Positions 24,967 to 34,060 of a stretch of DNA of 64,000 nucleotides are shown one piece after another. The stretch spans positions 118,624 through 182,623 of the forward strand of contig VBWE01000011.1 in the NCBI GenBank assembly GCA_006218065.1, in the 5' to 3' direction. The stretch's first letter is position 1. Every line of letters begins with the position of its first letter. This DNA is from Bacteroidota bacterium (lineage in GTDB: Bacteria > Bacteroidota > Bacteroidia > Palsa-965). The position numbers and the translations under genes were made by a program. Under the pieces are notes generated by a model. The model saw only the letters and a program-made list of their open reading frames with translations. It was not told where the DNA came from and did not search any database.

Positions 24967-27324
24967 ATGTATCGCATTTTTCTCAACCTCTTTTTCCTGC
25001 TGCAGTTCTCCGCTGCTTTCGGACAGGAACAAAAATTCACGATCAGCGGTTACGCGAAAGAAGATGCCACCGGCGAATTTCTCATCGGCGCCAGCGTAAC
25101 CCTGCGCGAACCCTTTAAAGGAACGACCACCAATGCTTACGGATTCTATTCGCTCACGGTAGCCAAAGGCGAATACGATATGGTGATTTCGTATCTCGGG
25201 ATGGAAGAATTCAAACAACATATCGTACTCGACAAAGATCAGCGGATCAACGTGTCGCTTAAAGTAAAAGCGGTGGAAATAAAAGAAGTGGAAATCACCG
25301 GTGACCGTACCGACGTGAACGTGAAGGATGCGCAGATGAGTTCCGCTAAGCTCGACATCGAGCAGATCAAGGAAATCCCGCAGTTCATGGGCGAAGTGGA
25401 TGTGCTGAAAACGATCCAGCTGCTGCCCGGTGTGAAAGGCGCGGGCGACGGCAATTCCGGTTTTTATGTCCGCGGCGGTGGTCCCGACCAGAACCTGATC
25501 CTGCTCGATGAAGCGGTGGTGTACAATGCCGCGCATCTTTTCGGATTCTTCTCCGTTTTCAACGGCGATGCGGTGAAGGGACTCAACCTGATCAAAGGCG
25601 GAATGCCTGCGCAATACGGCGGAAGACTTTCGAGCGTGCTGGACATTACCATGAAGGAAGGCAACAGCAAAGAGTACGACGTGGAAGGCGGGCTCGGCGT
25701 GATTTCATCAAGACTTACCGTACAGGGACCGATCAAAAAAGATACATCCTCTTTTATTCTTTCCGGTCGCCGCACGTATATCGACGTGCTGATGGAGCCT
25801 TTTGTAAAAGATACTTCGCCGTTTAAAGGTTCGGGATATTATTTCTACGACCTGAATACGAAACTGAATTACCGCATTTCGGATAAGGACCGGCTTTTCA
25901 TGAGCGGGTATTTCGGGCGGGATGTTTTCTCTTATAATAATAAGGATGACGACTTCACCGTGCGCATTCCCTGGGGAAATGCCACGGGGTCGCTGCGCTG
26001 GAATCACCTCTTCAACCAGAAACTGTTCATGAACAGCACGCTGGTTTTCAGCGATTACAAATTCGAATTCCAGGCCGGGCAGGAAGGTTTTGAATTCAAA
26101 CTTTTTTCCGGCATCCGCGATTTCAACGGGAAAGTGGATTTTTCCTGGTACCCGAATTACAAGCATAACGTCAAATACGGCGCGAATTACACTTTCCACA
26201 TTTTTACGCCGAATAATGTTTCGGCAAAAGCGGGTGAAGTGGAATTCGATCTCGGCGGTTTGAAAAAACAATATGCGCACGAAGCCGGTGTGTATATAAA
26301 CGACGAGTGGGACCTCAATGAACGCTGGCGTATTTCGCCCGGTTTCCGCGTGTCGTATTTCATGCAGGTCGGACCGTTCGACCGGTATATCAAAGATGTT
26401 ACGGGTCGGACAACGGATACGATCAGCTACGGACGGAACGAGAAAGTAAAAGATTACCTCGGGCTGGAGCCGCGTTTCAGCGTACGTTTCATGATCGACG
26501 AACATTCTTCCGTCAAAGCCTCCTTCACGCAGAATTCACAGTACGTACATCTCGCTACCTTGTCCCCCATCGCTTTGCCCACCGATATCTGGGTGCCCTG
26601 TTCCGATGTGGTCAAGCCGCAGCTCGGCCAGCAGTACGCCGCAGGGTATTTCCGCAATTTCCGCAAAGACATGTTCGAAACATCCGTCGAAGTGTATTAC
26701 AAGCATATGGACAACCAGGTGGAATTCGCGCCGGGTGCTTTGCCGGAAGACAATATCAACAACAATACCGATAACAATTTCGTGTTCGGAACCGGTGAAT
26801 CGTACGGTGCGGAATTTTTCTTCAAGAAACGTACCGGCAAACTCAACGGCTGGATCGGCTACACGCTTTCATGGACTACGCGCAATTTCCCGGATATTCT
26901 TGATACGGATTTTTACGCGCGCTACGATCGCCGCCACGACGGATCGCTGGTGGTGATTTACGAACTCAGCGAACGCTGGTCGTTCAGCTCGGTTTTTGTT
27001 TACGGAACAGGCAACGCGATCACGATCCCGGTTGAACGTTACGTCATCGAAGGCAATATCATAAACGTGTACGGCGACCGCAACAGCTACCGCATGGCCG
27101 CATATCACCGCCTCGATTTATCCGCCACCTGGAAATGCAAGCCGCGGAAAAAATTCAACAGCAGCTGGAATTTCGCCGTGTACAACGCGTACAACCGCAA
27201 AAATCCGTACTTCATTTATTTCGCAAACAAAGGAAGCATACAGGAAGGCAACCTGACCATCACCGCCAAGCAGGTTTCGCTTTTCCCGATTTTGCCTTCC
27301 GTTACCTGGAACTTTAAATTCTGA
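24967..27324 (+). CDS. TonB-dependent outer-membrane receptor with carboxypeptidase-like domain
   Basis: A 785-residue receptor. A signal peptide (LFFLLQFSAAFGQE) precedes a carboxypeptidase-regulatory-like β-sandwich (about 25-105: TISGYAKEDATGEFLIGASV, TTTNAYGFYSLTV). The plug follows (about 115-215, with VLKTIQLLPGVKGAGDGNSG, then FYVRGGGPDQNLILLDEA), and then a 22-strand-type barrel ending in the aromatic FPILPSVTWNFKF. It imports an unknown ligand with TonB-ExbBD energy. The next gene overlaps its stop by one base and encodes a DUF4249 lipoprotein, a common two-gene unit in this phylum. It is the intact counterpart of the broken receptor at 18096. Confidence 0.9.
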   Translation: MYRIFLNLFFLLQFSAAFGQEQKFTISGYAKEDATGEFLIGASVTLREPFKGTTTNAYGFYSLTVAKGEYDMVISYLGMEEFKQHIVLDKDQRINVSLKVKAVEIKEVEITGDRTDVNVKDAQMSSAKLDIEQIKEIPQFMGEVDVLKTIQLLPGVKGAGDGNSGFYVRGGGPDQNLILLDEAVVYNAAHLFGFFSVFNGDAVKGLNLIKGGMPAQYGGRLSSVLDITMKEGNSKEYDVEGGLGVISSRLTVQGPIKKDTSSFILSGRRTYIDVLMEPFVKDTSPFKGSGYYFYDLNTKLNYRISDKDRLFMSGYFGRDVFSYNNKDDDFTVRIPWGNATGSLRWNHLFNQKLFMNSTLVFSDYKFEFQAGQEGFEFKLFSGIRDFNGKVDFSWYPNYKHNVKYGANYTFHIFTPNNVSAKAGEVEFDLGGLKKQYAHEAGVYINDEWDLNERWRISPGFRVSYFMQVGPFDRYIKDVTGRTTDTISYGRNEKVKDYLGLEPRFSVRFMIDEHSSVKASFTQNSQYVHLATLSPIALPTDIWVPCSDVVKPQLGQQYAAGYFRNFRKDMFETSVEVYYKHMDNQVEFAPGALPEDNINNNTDNNFVFGTGESYGAEFFFKKRTGKLNGWIGYTLSWTTRNFPDILDTDFYARYDRRHDGSLVVIYELSERWSFSSVFVYGTGNAITIPVERYVIEGNIINVYGDRNSYRMAAYHRLDLSATWKCKPRKKFNSSWNFAVYNAYNRKNPYFIYFANKGSIQEGNLTITAKQVSLFPILPSVTWNFKF

Positions 27325-28202
27325 TGCGCATGAAAAAGATCATATACCTGCTTCCTTTGTTCGCCATGCTGGCGGGCTGTACCAAGGATATTACCGTTGA
27401 CCTGCCGGAGGCGAACCCGAAATTAGTGATCGAAGGCGGCATCGAGCCCGGCGGAATTCCCTGGGTCATCATTTCGAAAAGCGTCGGTTATTTCGACCCG
27501 GTCGATTCCACCACGCTGGCCAATAATATTGTCACCAATGCGACCGTGATCGTTTCCGACGGCACAACCACCGATACGCTGGTGCTGACTTTCGATCCGA
27601 ATTATATTATTCCGCTCGTTTATAAAGGAAGCAACGTGATCGGCCAGGTGGGAAGAACGTACACGCTTTCGGTAACTACACCCGACGGGAAATCGGCGAC
27701 TTCCACCACAACCATTCCCACACCGCTCCCGCTCGACAGCCTCTGGTTTCTCGTTGAACCCGAGCCCAGCAACCAGGACAGTCTCGGTTTCGTCTGGGCG
27801 CACATGAGCGATCCGGCCGGGCTTGGAAACGGTTACCGCTGGTTTGCGAAACGCCTGCATAAAGACGATGTTTTTGTTCCGCCTTTCGGCTCCGCATTCG
27901 ACGACAAATTCATCGACGGAAAAAGTTTCGATTTCGCATACACGCGCGGCAGCCTCCCGGGATCTTCGGCGCCCGACGACAATAACGCGGAACGTAATTA
28001 CTTCAAACTGGGCGATACCATCGTGGTGAAATTCTGCTCCATCGGCCAGAAAGAAGTGGATTTTTTCCGCACCTATGAAATCGAAGTAAGCAACAACGGA
28101 AATCCGTTTGCTGCGCCAGGCGTGATCAAAAGCAATATCGTCAACGGACTCGGCGTATGGTGCGGCTACGGCGCAGCGCTGGATACGCTGGTAGCACAAT
28201 GA
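27324..28202 (+). CDS. DUF4249 lipoprotein, partner of the TonB receptor
   Basis: A 292-residue lipoprotein: YLLPLFAMLAGCTKDITVDLPEA gives signal and lipobox cysteine near residue 19. The body is β-rich with the DUF4249 pattern: LVIEGGIEPGGIPWVIISKS, then VTNATVIVSDGTTTDTL and RTYTLSVTTPDGKSATST. It likely sits on the outer membrane beside the receptor encoded immediately upstream. The ATG overlaps the receptor's TGA; a second ATG two codons later is equally possible. The stop lies within the palindromic element 28201-28311. Confidence 0.82.
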   Translation: MRMKKIIYLLPLFAMLAGCTKDITVDLPEANPKLVIEGGIEPGGIPWVIISKSVGYFDPVDSTTLANNIVTNATVIVSDGTTTDTLVLTFDPNYIIPLVYKGSNVIGQVGRTYTLSVTTPDGKSATSTTTIPTPLPLDSLWFLVEPEPSNQDSLGFVWAHMSDPAGLGNGYRWFAKRLHKDDVFVPPFGSAFDDKFIDGKSFDFAYTRGSLPGSSAPDDNNAERNYFKLGDTIVVKFCSIGQKEVDFFRTYEIEVSNNGNPFAAPGVIKSNIVNGLGVWCGYGAALDTLVAQ

Positions 28203-28311
28203 TTTTCGATTGGCGATTGGCGATTTCCAACTGACCCACCACCTGCTCACAATTTCGATGTAACAGGTGCGATGGCCTTGCGGGTCAATCGGAAATCGCA
28301 AATCGAAAATC
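28201..28311. repeat. Palindromic intergenic element
   Basis: Outer arms gattttcgatt...ggcgatttcc (28201-28228) and ggaaatcgcaaatcgaaaatc (28291-28311) are inverted copies, and inner segments TGACCC/GGGTCA and CACCTG/CAGGTG nest inside, so the whole 111 bp can fold as one long hairpin. It starts at the DUF4249 stop codon and could serve as terminator. It looks like a dispersed repeat rather than a unique site. Confidence 0.6.
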
Positions 28312-28344
28312 ACTATATTGGTTCCTCATTAAATCGCTAAATCC

Positions 28345-29349
28345 ATGAAACTGCTTCAATCCGTTTTCCTGTTCCTGCTTGCCGCATCGCCGGCCCTCGC
28401 ACAAACCGAACCCACAGACGAAGGCCTGAGCAGCGAAGTACATAAAGCCTACGCCGGCAAAGTCGCTTTTTCATCCAGCAAGATCGAATTCCAGAAAGAG
28501 AATACCGCGGATTTCAAAACCCACTTTAATTACGGTGATCCGATCTACGGCCGCGTGTATTTCGCGAAAGGACTCAACCGGGAATATTTCGCGATGGGCT
28601 GGGATTTCAGCGGCGATACATGGTACTCCTTCGAGATCAAACTCAACGGCGAAAAGATCGGCCCTTTCTCTTCGAAATTCGATAAAACGTGGACGACATT
28701 CCTCGAAACCATTTCGCCCACAGCGGCTGAAGTAAGTGCGGGGACGAAAAAAGGATATATCCAGGCGATGGCCGGTTTGCTGAAGCAAGGCGAGAATACC
28801 GTTGAACTTGTTTATTACGTGCAGCAATCCGAAAAAGGCAAAAGAGGCAAAGAAATCTGCCGCAGCAATTTCCTGCTCGACGTAAGTGCCGCCCAGTTCG
28901 CCAAACTCAGCCCGTCACCCAAATTCACGAACCTCAAAACGATGTGGAGCGGCACGGATGCCTGGAAAGAATGGACCGTAACGGTTAACGATCAGCGCGG
29001 ATCGCTGAAAACGGTGTGGAGCGGCGCAGATGCCTGGAAGGAATGGAAATACAGCGTAAGTGGTTCTTCGGGCACGATTAAAACCATGAGCGGGGCCGAC
29101 GCCTGGAAAGAATGGCGCATCACCGACGGCAGCAAAACATATACGGTCAAAACCATGTGGAGCGGCGATGACGCCTGGAAAGAATGGCGTTGTACCGACG
29201 GCGGTTCGTTCAACATCAAAACGATGTGGAGCGGCGACGATGCCTGGAAGGAATGGCGCATCACGGATGACATCAGCGCACCCGCAGAAGTCAAAATGGC
29301 GCTGGTATTCGCCGCAGCTATCGCCGGGCATACCATTCCGCGCGGTTAG
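28345..29349 (+). CDS. Secreted protein with five WSGxDAWKEW repeats
   Basis: A 334-residue exported protein; signal peptide LLQSVFLFLLAASPALAQT. Residues 25-190 form a β-rich domain of unknown family (YAGKVAFSSSKIEF, YGRVYFAKGLNREYFAMGWD). Residues about 199-305 hold five tandem units of 23-24 residues built on (T-M/V)-W-S-G-x-D-A-W-K-E-W, at 201-210, 225-234, 248-257 (first W lost), 272-281 and 295-304. Each is followed by a short variable strand. The C-terminus (VKMALVFAAAIAGHTIPRG) is hydrophobic and could be a membrane anchor or packed helix. No T9SS sorting domain. Function unknown; the regular Trp spacing suggests a β-structured binding surface. Confidence 0.75.
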   Translation: MKLLQSVFLFLLAASPALAQTEPTDEGLSSEVHKAYAGKVAFSSSKIEFQKENTADFKTHFNYGDPIYGRVYFAKGLNREYFAMGWDFSGDTWYSFEIKLNGEKIGPFSSKFDKTWTTFLETISPTAAEVSAGTKKGYIQAMAGLLKQGENTVELVYYVQQSEKGKRGKEICRSNFLLDVSAAQFAKLSPSPKFTNLKTMWSGTDAWKEWTVTVNDQRGSLKTVWSGADAWKEWKYSVSGSSGTIKTMSGADAWKEWRITDGSKTYTVKTMWSGDDAWKEWRCTDGGSFNIKTMWSGDDAWKEWRITDDISAPAEVKMALVFAAAIAGHTIPRG

Positions 29350-29372
29350 GCTGTTTTTCCCTCCTTTTTCCG

Positions 29373-29380
29373 TAATTTTG
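29373..29380 (+). promoter_or_regulatory. -7 element upstream of trxB
   Basis: TAATTTTG, a match to TAnnTTTG, preceded by T-rich sequence, 41 nt before the trxB ATG. It gives trxB its own promoter, distinct from the WSG-repeat gene. Confidence 0.45.
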
Positions 29381-29420
29381 TCCCCGATTTGAAAGTGATT
29401 CCTGCTAAAAGGAATAGTTT

Positions 29421-30371
29421 ATGAGCAACGAAATTGAACACATGAGTTGCCTGATCATCGGATCGGGCCCTGCAGGATATACAGCCGCCGTTTACGCCGC
29501 ACGTGCCGATATGAAACCGGTAATGTATGCCGGTGACCTGATGGGCGGCCAGCTGATGCTGACGACCGACGTCGAAAATTATCCCGGTTATCCGAAAGGC
29601 GTACACGGGCAGAAAATGATGGAGGATTTCCTCGAACAGGCGAAACGGTTCGGTACCGATGTCCGCCAGGGCATGGCAACCAAAGTCGATTTCACCGGAC
29701 CCGTACATAAAGTATGGATCGACGATTCGAAAGAAATTCACGCCGATACCGTCATTATCGCGACAGGCGCTTCGGCCAAATGGCTCGGCCTGGAATCGGA
29801 ACTGAAGTACCGGAACATCGGCGGCGTTTCCGCCTGCGCGGTCTGCGACGGTAACTTTTACCGCGGTCGCGACGTAGTTATCGTCGGCGCCGGTGATACC
29901 GCCGCTGAAGAAGCGACTTACCTCGCCAAGCTTTGCAAAAAAGTGTACATGCTTATCCGCCGCGACGAAATGCGCGCCTCCAAAGCCATGGTTCACCGCG
30001 TGAAGAATACACCGAATATCGAGATCCTCTGGAACACCGATACCAAAGAAGTGCTCGGCGACGACAGCGGTGTGAACGGCGTACTCGTGGTGAATAACAA
30101 AACCGGCGAAGAACGAAAGCTGGACGCCTACGGTTTCTTCGTCGCTATCGGGCATAAACCGAATACCGATATTTTCAAAGGCTGGCTGGATATGGATGAA
30201 ACAGGTTACATCAAAGCCGTACCCGGAACCAGCAAAACAAACATTGAAGGCGTTTTTGCCGTCGGTGATGCGCAGGATAAAGTGTACAGGCAGGCCGTTA
30301 CCGCAGCCGGAAGCGGTTGCATGGGCGCGCTGGATGCGGAACGTTACTTAGCCGCCAAAGGAATACATTAA
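29421..30371 (+). CDS. trxB: Thioredoxin-disulfide reductase
   Basis: A 316-residue FAD/NADPH enzyme that reduces thioredoxin. FAD-binding GSGPAGYTAAVYAARAD is at about 13-29, the redox pair C-A-V-C in SACAVCDGNFYRG at about 139-142, NADPH-binding GAGDTAAEEA at about 156-165, and the C-terminal FAD motif GVFAVGDAQDK at about 275-285. Length matches bacterial TrxB (about 310-320). It is cytosolic and usually essential for thiol balance. Confidence 0.95.
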   Translation: MSNEIEHMSCLIIGSGPAGYTAAVYAARADMKPVMYAGDLMGGQLMLTTDVENYPGYPKGVHGQKMMEDFLEQAKRFGTDVRQGMATKVDFTGPVHKVWIDDSKEIHADTVIIATGASAKWLGLESELKYRNIGGVSACAVCDGNFYRGRDVVIVGAGDTAAEEATYLAKLCKKVYMLIRRDEMRASKAMVHRVKNTPNIEILWNTDTKEVLGDDSGVNGVLVVNNKTGEERKLDAYGFFVAIGHKPNTDIFKGWLDMDETGYIKAVPGTSKTNIEGVFAVGDAQDKVYRQAVTAAGSGCMGALDAERYLAAKGIH

Positions 30372-30393
30372 ACGGATTATAATTCTCTCAGGC

Positions 30394-31158
30394 ATGAATA
30401 AGCGTCATTCAGTTGGTTTTTCCCTGGCTGTTTGCATCCTGGTATTCATGCTGCCCCCGACAGCATCGGCGCAGATCGATAAACAGATCCCGCGCCCGAA
30501 AACCTATACCCAGAAGGAAGTCCTCGACTCGACCGAAGGAATCAAAATGTACGAGAAGCTGAACAACGCACTCGGCGGCGATTCCGTGCGACACACGATC
30601 AAAGGTTACGCCTGCGTGGACTGGATCGACGATTTTTACGAAAGCGGGAAAATGCTGCATCACGGGTATTATGTCGAGGGCCAGCTTCGCACGTACAAAA
30701 ACTTCTACGAAAGCGGTCAGGTTGAACGTTTTTTCAGGATGCTCACCTTTGCTTCACACCAGATGACGCTTTTTTACGAGAACGGGAAAACACGGTCCGA
30801 CATTCTCTATTATGAGGGTGAAGCCAATAAAACCACCGAGTATTACGCCAACGGCAATATGGAGTTCTACGAAGAGAACGCCAAAAAAAACGATCACCTC
30901 ATCGTGCGTAAATTTTTCTACGAAAACGGGCAACCCCAAAGTGTAACGGAACTCGTGGACGAAAAAAAGAAGAAATACACTGCCAAAGAATATCATGAAA
31001 ACGGGCAGGTGCAGGAAGAAGGCATCATCGTTTTTCACAAAGAACTGGACAATTACCTGAAAGAAGGCACCTGGAAATCGTACGATGAGAAAGGAAAACT
31101 TATCCTGGTCCAGGAATTTTCACTCGGGCAACTGAGCTCGGAGAAGAAGATGGAGTAA
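30394..31158 (+). CDS. Exported YwqK/MORN-like repeat protein
   Basis: A 254-residue protein with a signal peptide (AVCILVFMLPPTASAQID). From about residue 75 it carries MORN-variant units of the YwqK family, recognised by (F/Y)YExG(K/Q): FYESGKMLHHGYY, NFYESGQVERFF, FYENGKTRSDILYY, YYANGNMEFYEE, FFYENGQPQS, EYHENGQVQEEG, SYDEKGKLIL. The family is often annotated as toxin-antitoxin YwqK antitoxin, but exported Bacteroidota members have no proven role; here no toxin gene is adjacent. It lies 22 nt after trxB and may be co-transcribed. The MITE-like element begins 5 nt past its stop. Confidence 0.78.
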   Translation: MNKRHSVGFSLAVCILVFMLPPTASAQIDKQIPRPKTYTQKEVLDSTEGIKMYEKLNNALGGDSVRHTIKGYACVDWIDDFYESGKMLHHGYYVEGQLRTYKNFYESGQVERFFRMLTFASHQMTLFYENGKTRSDILYYEGEANKTTEYYANGNMEFYEENAKKNDHLIVRKFFYENGQPQSVTELVDEKKKKYTAKEYHENGQVQEEGIIVFHKELDNYLKEGTWKSYDEKGKLILVQEFSLGQLSSEKKME

Positions 31159-31163
31159 GTATT

Positions 31164-31385
31164 CCGGGGACTCACCCCCCGGTCCCCTCTCTCCGGGTTG
31201 GTTTTATGCCTTTTCCAAAACTTTGTTTTTACATCACCAACCCGCAAAGAGGGGGTGTCGTACTACTTTAACACTTGCGTCAAAGACGCAAGTGTTAACC
31301 TCTTTGCGATGTTGTCGCAAATTCGGCTTTTGTTTATGCAAAACTTACAACGTCGGAGAGAGGGGGCCGGGGGGTGAGTCCCCGG
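31164..31385. mobile_element. MITE-like element with 32-bp terminal inverted repeats
   Basis: The ends, ccggggactcacccccc... (31164-31195) and its inverse (31354-31385), match at 31 of 32 positions. The interior is non-coding and contains a perfect 14-bp palindrome with a 3-nt loop (31268-31298; TTAACACTTGCGTC / GACGCAAGTGTTAA). Size 222 bp, no transposase. It lies between the stops of two convergent genes, 5 nt from the YwqK-like gene and 1 nt from hisIE, so it may also end both transcripts. No clear target-site duplication is visible. Confidence 0.75.
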
Positions 31386-31386
31386 A

Positions 31387-31989
31387 CTACAGACTTTCCC
31401 CATGCCTCTCCTCCAGCACACTCACTATCTCCCCCAGCGAAAAATCCTTCGCAGCAAGCAGTACGAGATAATGATACAGTAAATCCGCCGCTTCATTTTT
31501 AAACAGATCTGCATTCGAATCCTTCGCTTCGATTACCAGCTCAACGGCTTCTTCGCCTACTTTCTGTGCTACTTTGTTGATGCCTTTTTTAAAAAGAGAC
31601 GAGGTATAGGAATTGTCGGCAGGATTGTTTTTTCTTTCGCGGATAATCGCTTCCAGCTTAGCCAGGAAATCGTTCCCCCTGTTCGGCTCCTGCCAGCAGG
31701 TATCGGAACCGGTATGGCAAACGGGACCGGCCGGCGTAACGCGGATAAGCAAAGTATCCTGGTCACAATCCAGTTTGATCTCATCCACAGCGAGAAAATT
31801 TCCGGATTCTTCGCCCTTGGTCCAGATTCTTTTTTTCGAGCGGCTGAAAAAACTGACGCGTTTTTCTTCCTGCGTTTTCCGAAACGCTTCGGCATTCATA
31901 TAGCCGAGCATAAGAACTTTGCCCGTACGGCTGTCCTGTATGATGGCAGGCACAAGCTGGTCGGGTGATTTTGTAAAATCGGGTTGCAT
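31387..31989 (-). CDS. hisIE: Phosphoribosyl-AMP cyclohydrolase / phosphoribosyl-ATP pyrophosphatase
   Basis: A 200-residue bifunctional enzyme for histidine steps 2 and 3. The N-terminal HisI domain (about 1-105) has VLMLGYMNAEAF, LFSRSKK-type FFSRSKKRIWTKGEESG, and the Zn/Mg sites DCDQDTLL and CHTGSDTCW. The C-terminal HisE helical domain (about 110-200) has NSYTSSLFKKGINKVAQKVGEEAVE. It is the last gene of the hisHAFIE segment and lies 9 nt after hisF. Confidence 0.94.
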   Translation of the reverse strand: MQPDFTKSPDQLVPAIIQDSRTGKVLMLGYMNAEAFRKTQEEKRVSFFSRSKKRIWTKGEESGNFLAVDEIKLDCDQDTLLIRVTPAGPVCHTGSDTCWQEPNRGNDFLAKLEAIIRERKNNPADNSYTSSLFKKGINKVAQKVGEEAVELVIEAKDSNADLFKNEAADLLYHYLVLLAAKDFSLGEIVSVLEERHGESL

Positions 31990-31998
31990 AAAAATCGT

Positions 31999-32751
31999 TT
32001 AGCGCACAACTATTCCGGCTGCGCGGATTTGTTTTTTTAATTCGGGAATTGGTATCTCTTTGTAATGAAAAATGCTGGCGGCAAGCGCGGCGTCGGCCTT
32101 TCCTTCTTTAAACGCATCGATAAAATGCTGCACCGTTCCTGCTCCGCCCGAAGCGATCACCGGAACATGCACTGCTTCCGAAACAGCGCGCGTAATGCCG
32201 AGCGCGAAACCGTTTTTCGTTCCGTCGTTATTCATCGACGTAAGCAGGATTTCACCCGCACCGAGATCCACGGCCTGTTTCACCCAATCGAGCGTCCGGG
32301 CATTTGTAGCCTGCCGGCCGCCGTTCAGGTAAACATACCATTCGCCGTTTTCCATTTTGGTATCTACGGCGAGGACCACGCACTGGCTTCCGAAAGATCG
32401 CGCGAGCTTTCCGATCAGTCCCGGGTCGCGGAAAGCGGCCGTGTTTACGGAAATTTTATCCGCCCCGTTGTCCAGCAAAGCCGCTACGTCTTCTTCACTG
32501 CCGATACCGCCGCCGACAGTAAACGGGATATTCACTTGATGCGCTACGCGACGCACAAGTTCGGTCATCGTTTTGCGCTTTTCATGCGTTGCCGTAATAT
32601 CCAGGAAAACCAGTTCATCCGCACCCTGCGCAGCATACAAAGCGGCAAGGGCAACGGGATCGCCGACATCCGTGATGTTTTCAAAATTAATCCCTTTGAC
32701 GGTTTTGCCGTCCTTCACATCCAGGCAGGGAATGATTCGCTTCGCAAGCAT
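31999..32751 (-). CDS. hisF: Imidazole glycerol phosphate synthase, cyclase subunit
   Basis: A 250-residue TIM barrel. It begins [20 protein letters not shown], with the general-base aspartate near residue 11, and has the second catalytic aspartate in [16 protein letters not shown]. Phosphate-binding loops [12 protein letters not shown] and [13 protein letters not shown] are intact. With HisH it makes IGP and AICAR. It starts 1 nt after the hisA stop. Confidence 0.95.
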   Translation of the reverse strand: MLAKRIIPCLDVKDGKTVKGINFENITDVGDPVALAALYAAQGADELVFLDITATHEKRKTMTELVRRVAHQVNIPFTVGGGIGSEEDVAALLDNGADKISVNTAAFRDPGLIGKLARSFGSQCVVLAVDTKMENGEWYVYLNGGRQATNARTLDWVKQAVDLGAGEILLTSMNNDGTKNGFALGITRAVSEAVHVPVIASGGAGTVQHFIDAFKEGKADAALAASIFHYKEIPIPELKKQIRAAGIVVR

Positions 32752-32752
32752 G

Positions 32753-33466
32753 TCAGTGAGTGGTTTTACCTGCGTGGAACAATTCGATTTCTTTCAGCGT
32801 GATCTGTCCTTCGTAAATCGCTTTTCCCACGATAGCGCCGGAGCAACCGATCTGGATAAGTCCGGCAACATCCTGCATATTACGAATTCCGCCGCTGGCC
32901 GTCAGCAAAATTCCCGGGCAACGTTTCAACAGCATTTTATACAACTCGCCTGAAGGTCCCTGCATCATCCCGTCTTTGCTGATGTCCGTGCAAAAAACAT
33001 TTTTCAGCCCGGCGGCAGCATAGTCACGAACAAAATCAAAAACGAAAATATCCGTTTGTTCCAGCCAGCCGTGAACCGCTATTTTTTCATCCCGGGCATC
33101 GGCGCCGAGAAAGAACCGTGCTGCACCGTAAATGTTCAGCCAGCTTTTCACAAGTTCCGGATCTTTGGCGGCGATGCTGCCTACGGTTACCAGCGAGGCC
33201 CCGCCGAAATCGATTTCCAGTTCGGTTGCCGCGGCAATTTTTTCCAGGACGGATTGATTGATCACTTTTCCCGCTTTCGCACCGTCGAGATCAACCAGGT
33301 GCAGGCGTTTCACACCGGCGGACTCGAATTGTTTCGCAACCGTAACGGGATCATCATGGTAAACCGTTTTTTGCGCATAATCGCCCTGCGTAAGACGTAC
33401 ACACTTGCCCCCGATCAGGTCGATCGCGGGAATAAAATCAAAACGCGCTGCTCTTGCCGTGCTCAT
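32753..33466 (-). CDS. hisA: ProFAR isomerase
   Basis: A 237-residue TIM barrel that isomerises ProFAR to [25 protein letters not shown] holds the N-terminal aspartate, [15 protein letters not shown] the second one, and [14 protein letters not shown] a phosphate loop. Length is normal. Its ATG overlaps the hisH stop by 4 nt. The TrpF gene is present separately, so no dual PriA role is needed. Confidence 0.94.
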   Translation of the reverse strand: MSTARAARFDFIPAIDLIGGKCVRLTQGDYAQKTVYHDDPVTVAKQFESAGVKRLHLVDLDGAKAGKVINQSVLEKIAAATELEIDFGGASLVTVGSIAAKDPELVKSWLNIYGAARFFLGADARDEKIAVHGWLEQTDIFVFDFVRDYAAAGLKNVFCTDISKDGMMQGPSGELYKMLLKRCPGILLTASGGIRNMQDVAGLIQIGCSGAIVGKAIYEGQITLKEIELFHAGKTTH

Positions 33467-34059
33467 ATCCGCAGAAAATTCCGAAGTATCCGTTCCCCTG
33501 CCGCACCGCTTTTCTCCGGGTGAAACTGGACGGCGTAAAAATTATCCTTTTGCAAAGCGGCGCTGTACCCGAGAATAAAATTGGTCTGCGCCGTTGTATA
33601 TGCCGACAATTCCGCATAATAACCATGCACAAAGTAAACGTATTCGTTTTCATCCAGGCCTTCGAACAAGGGTCCTTTCAGTCCCGCTATCGTGTTCCAG
33701 CCCATCTGCGGAATTTTCCGGCGTTCTTTATTTTCTTCATTGCGGAATTTCAGGACACGCTGCGGAAAAATTCCGAGGCAGGCTGTCTCACCTTCTTCCG
33801 ATGAATCGCAAAGCAATTGCATACCGAGGCAAATACCGAGCACAGGCTGCTTTAATTTGCGGATCACTTCGGCAAGGCCGTGTTCATGCAGGTAACGCAT
33901 TGCCGACGAAGCCTCGCCCACGCCGGGAAAAATAACGTGCGAAGCATGCCGGATCTTTTCCGGGTCGTCGGTCACTTCCGCTTCCACGCCCAGCCGTTCA
34001 AGCGCAAAAAGCACGGAGCGGATATTGCCTGCGTTGTATTTTATAATAACCGTATTCAT
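33463..34059 (-). CDS. hisH: Imidazole glycerol phosphate synthase, glutaminase subunit
   Basis: A 198-residue class I glutamine amidotransferase that delivers ammonia to HisF. The nucleophile cysteine is in PVLGICLGMQLLCDSS (about residue 80), and the His-Glu pair is in YAVQFHPEKSG near the C-terminus. The start IIKYNAGNIRSVLFALERLG is typical of HisH. It follows the DAHP synthase gene by 1 nt, an unusual junction from aromatic to histidine genes. Confidence 0.95.
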   Translation of the reverse strand: MNTVIIKYNAGNIRSVLFALERLGVEAEVTDDPEKIRHASHVIFPGVGEASSAMRYLHEHGLAEVIRKLKQPVLGICLGMQLLCDSSEEGETACLGIFPQRVLKFRNEENKERRKIPQMGWNTIAGLKGPLFEGLDENEYVYFVHGYYAELSAYTTAQTNFILGYSAALQKDNFYAVQFHPEKSGAAGERILRNFLRI

Positions 34060-34060
34060 C

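Noticed and set aside
30394..31158. YwqK as part of a toxin-antitoxin module
   Set aside because: No toxin-like gene is adjacent and the protein has a signal peptide; only the MORN-like repeats support the family name.
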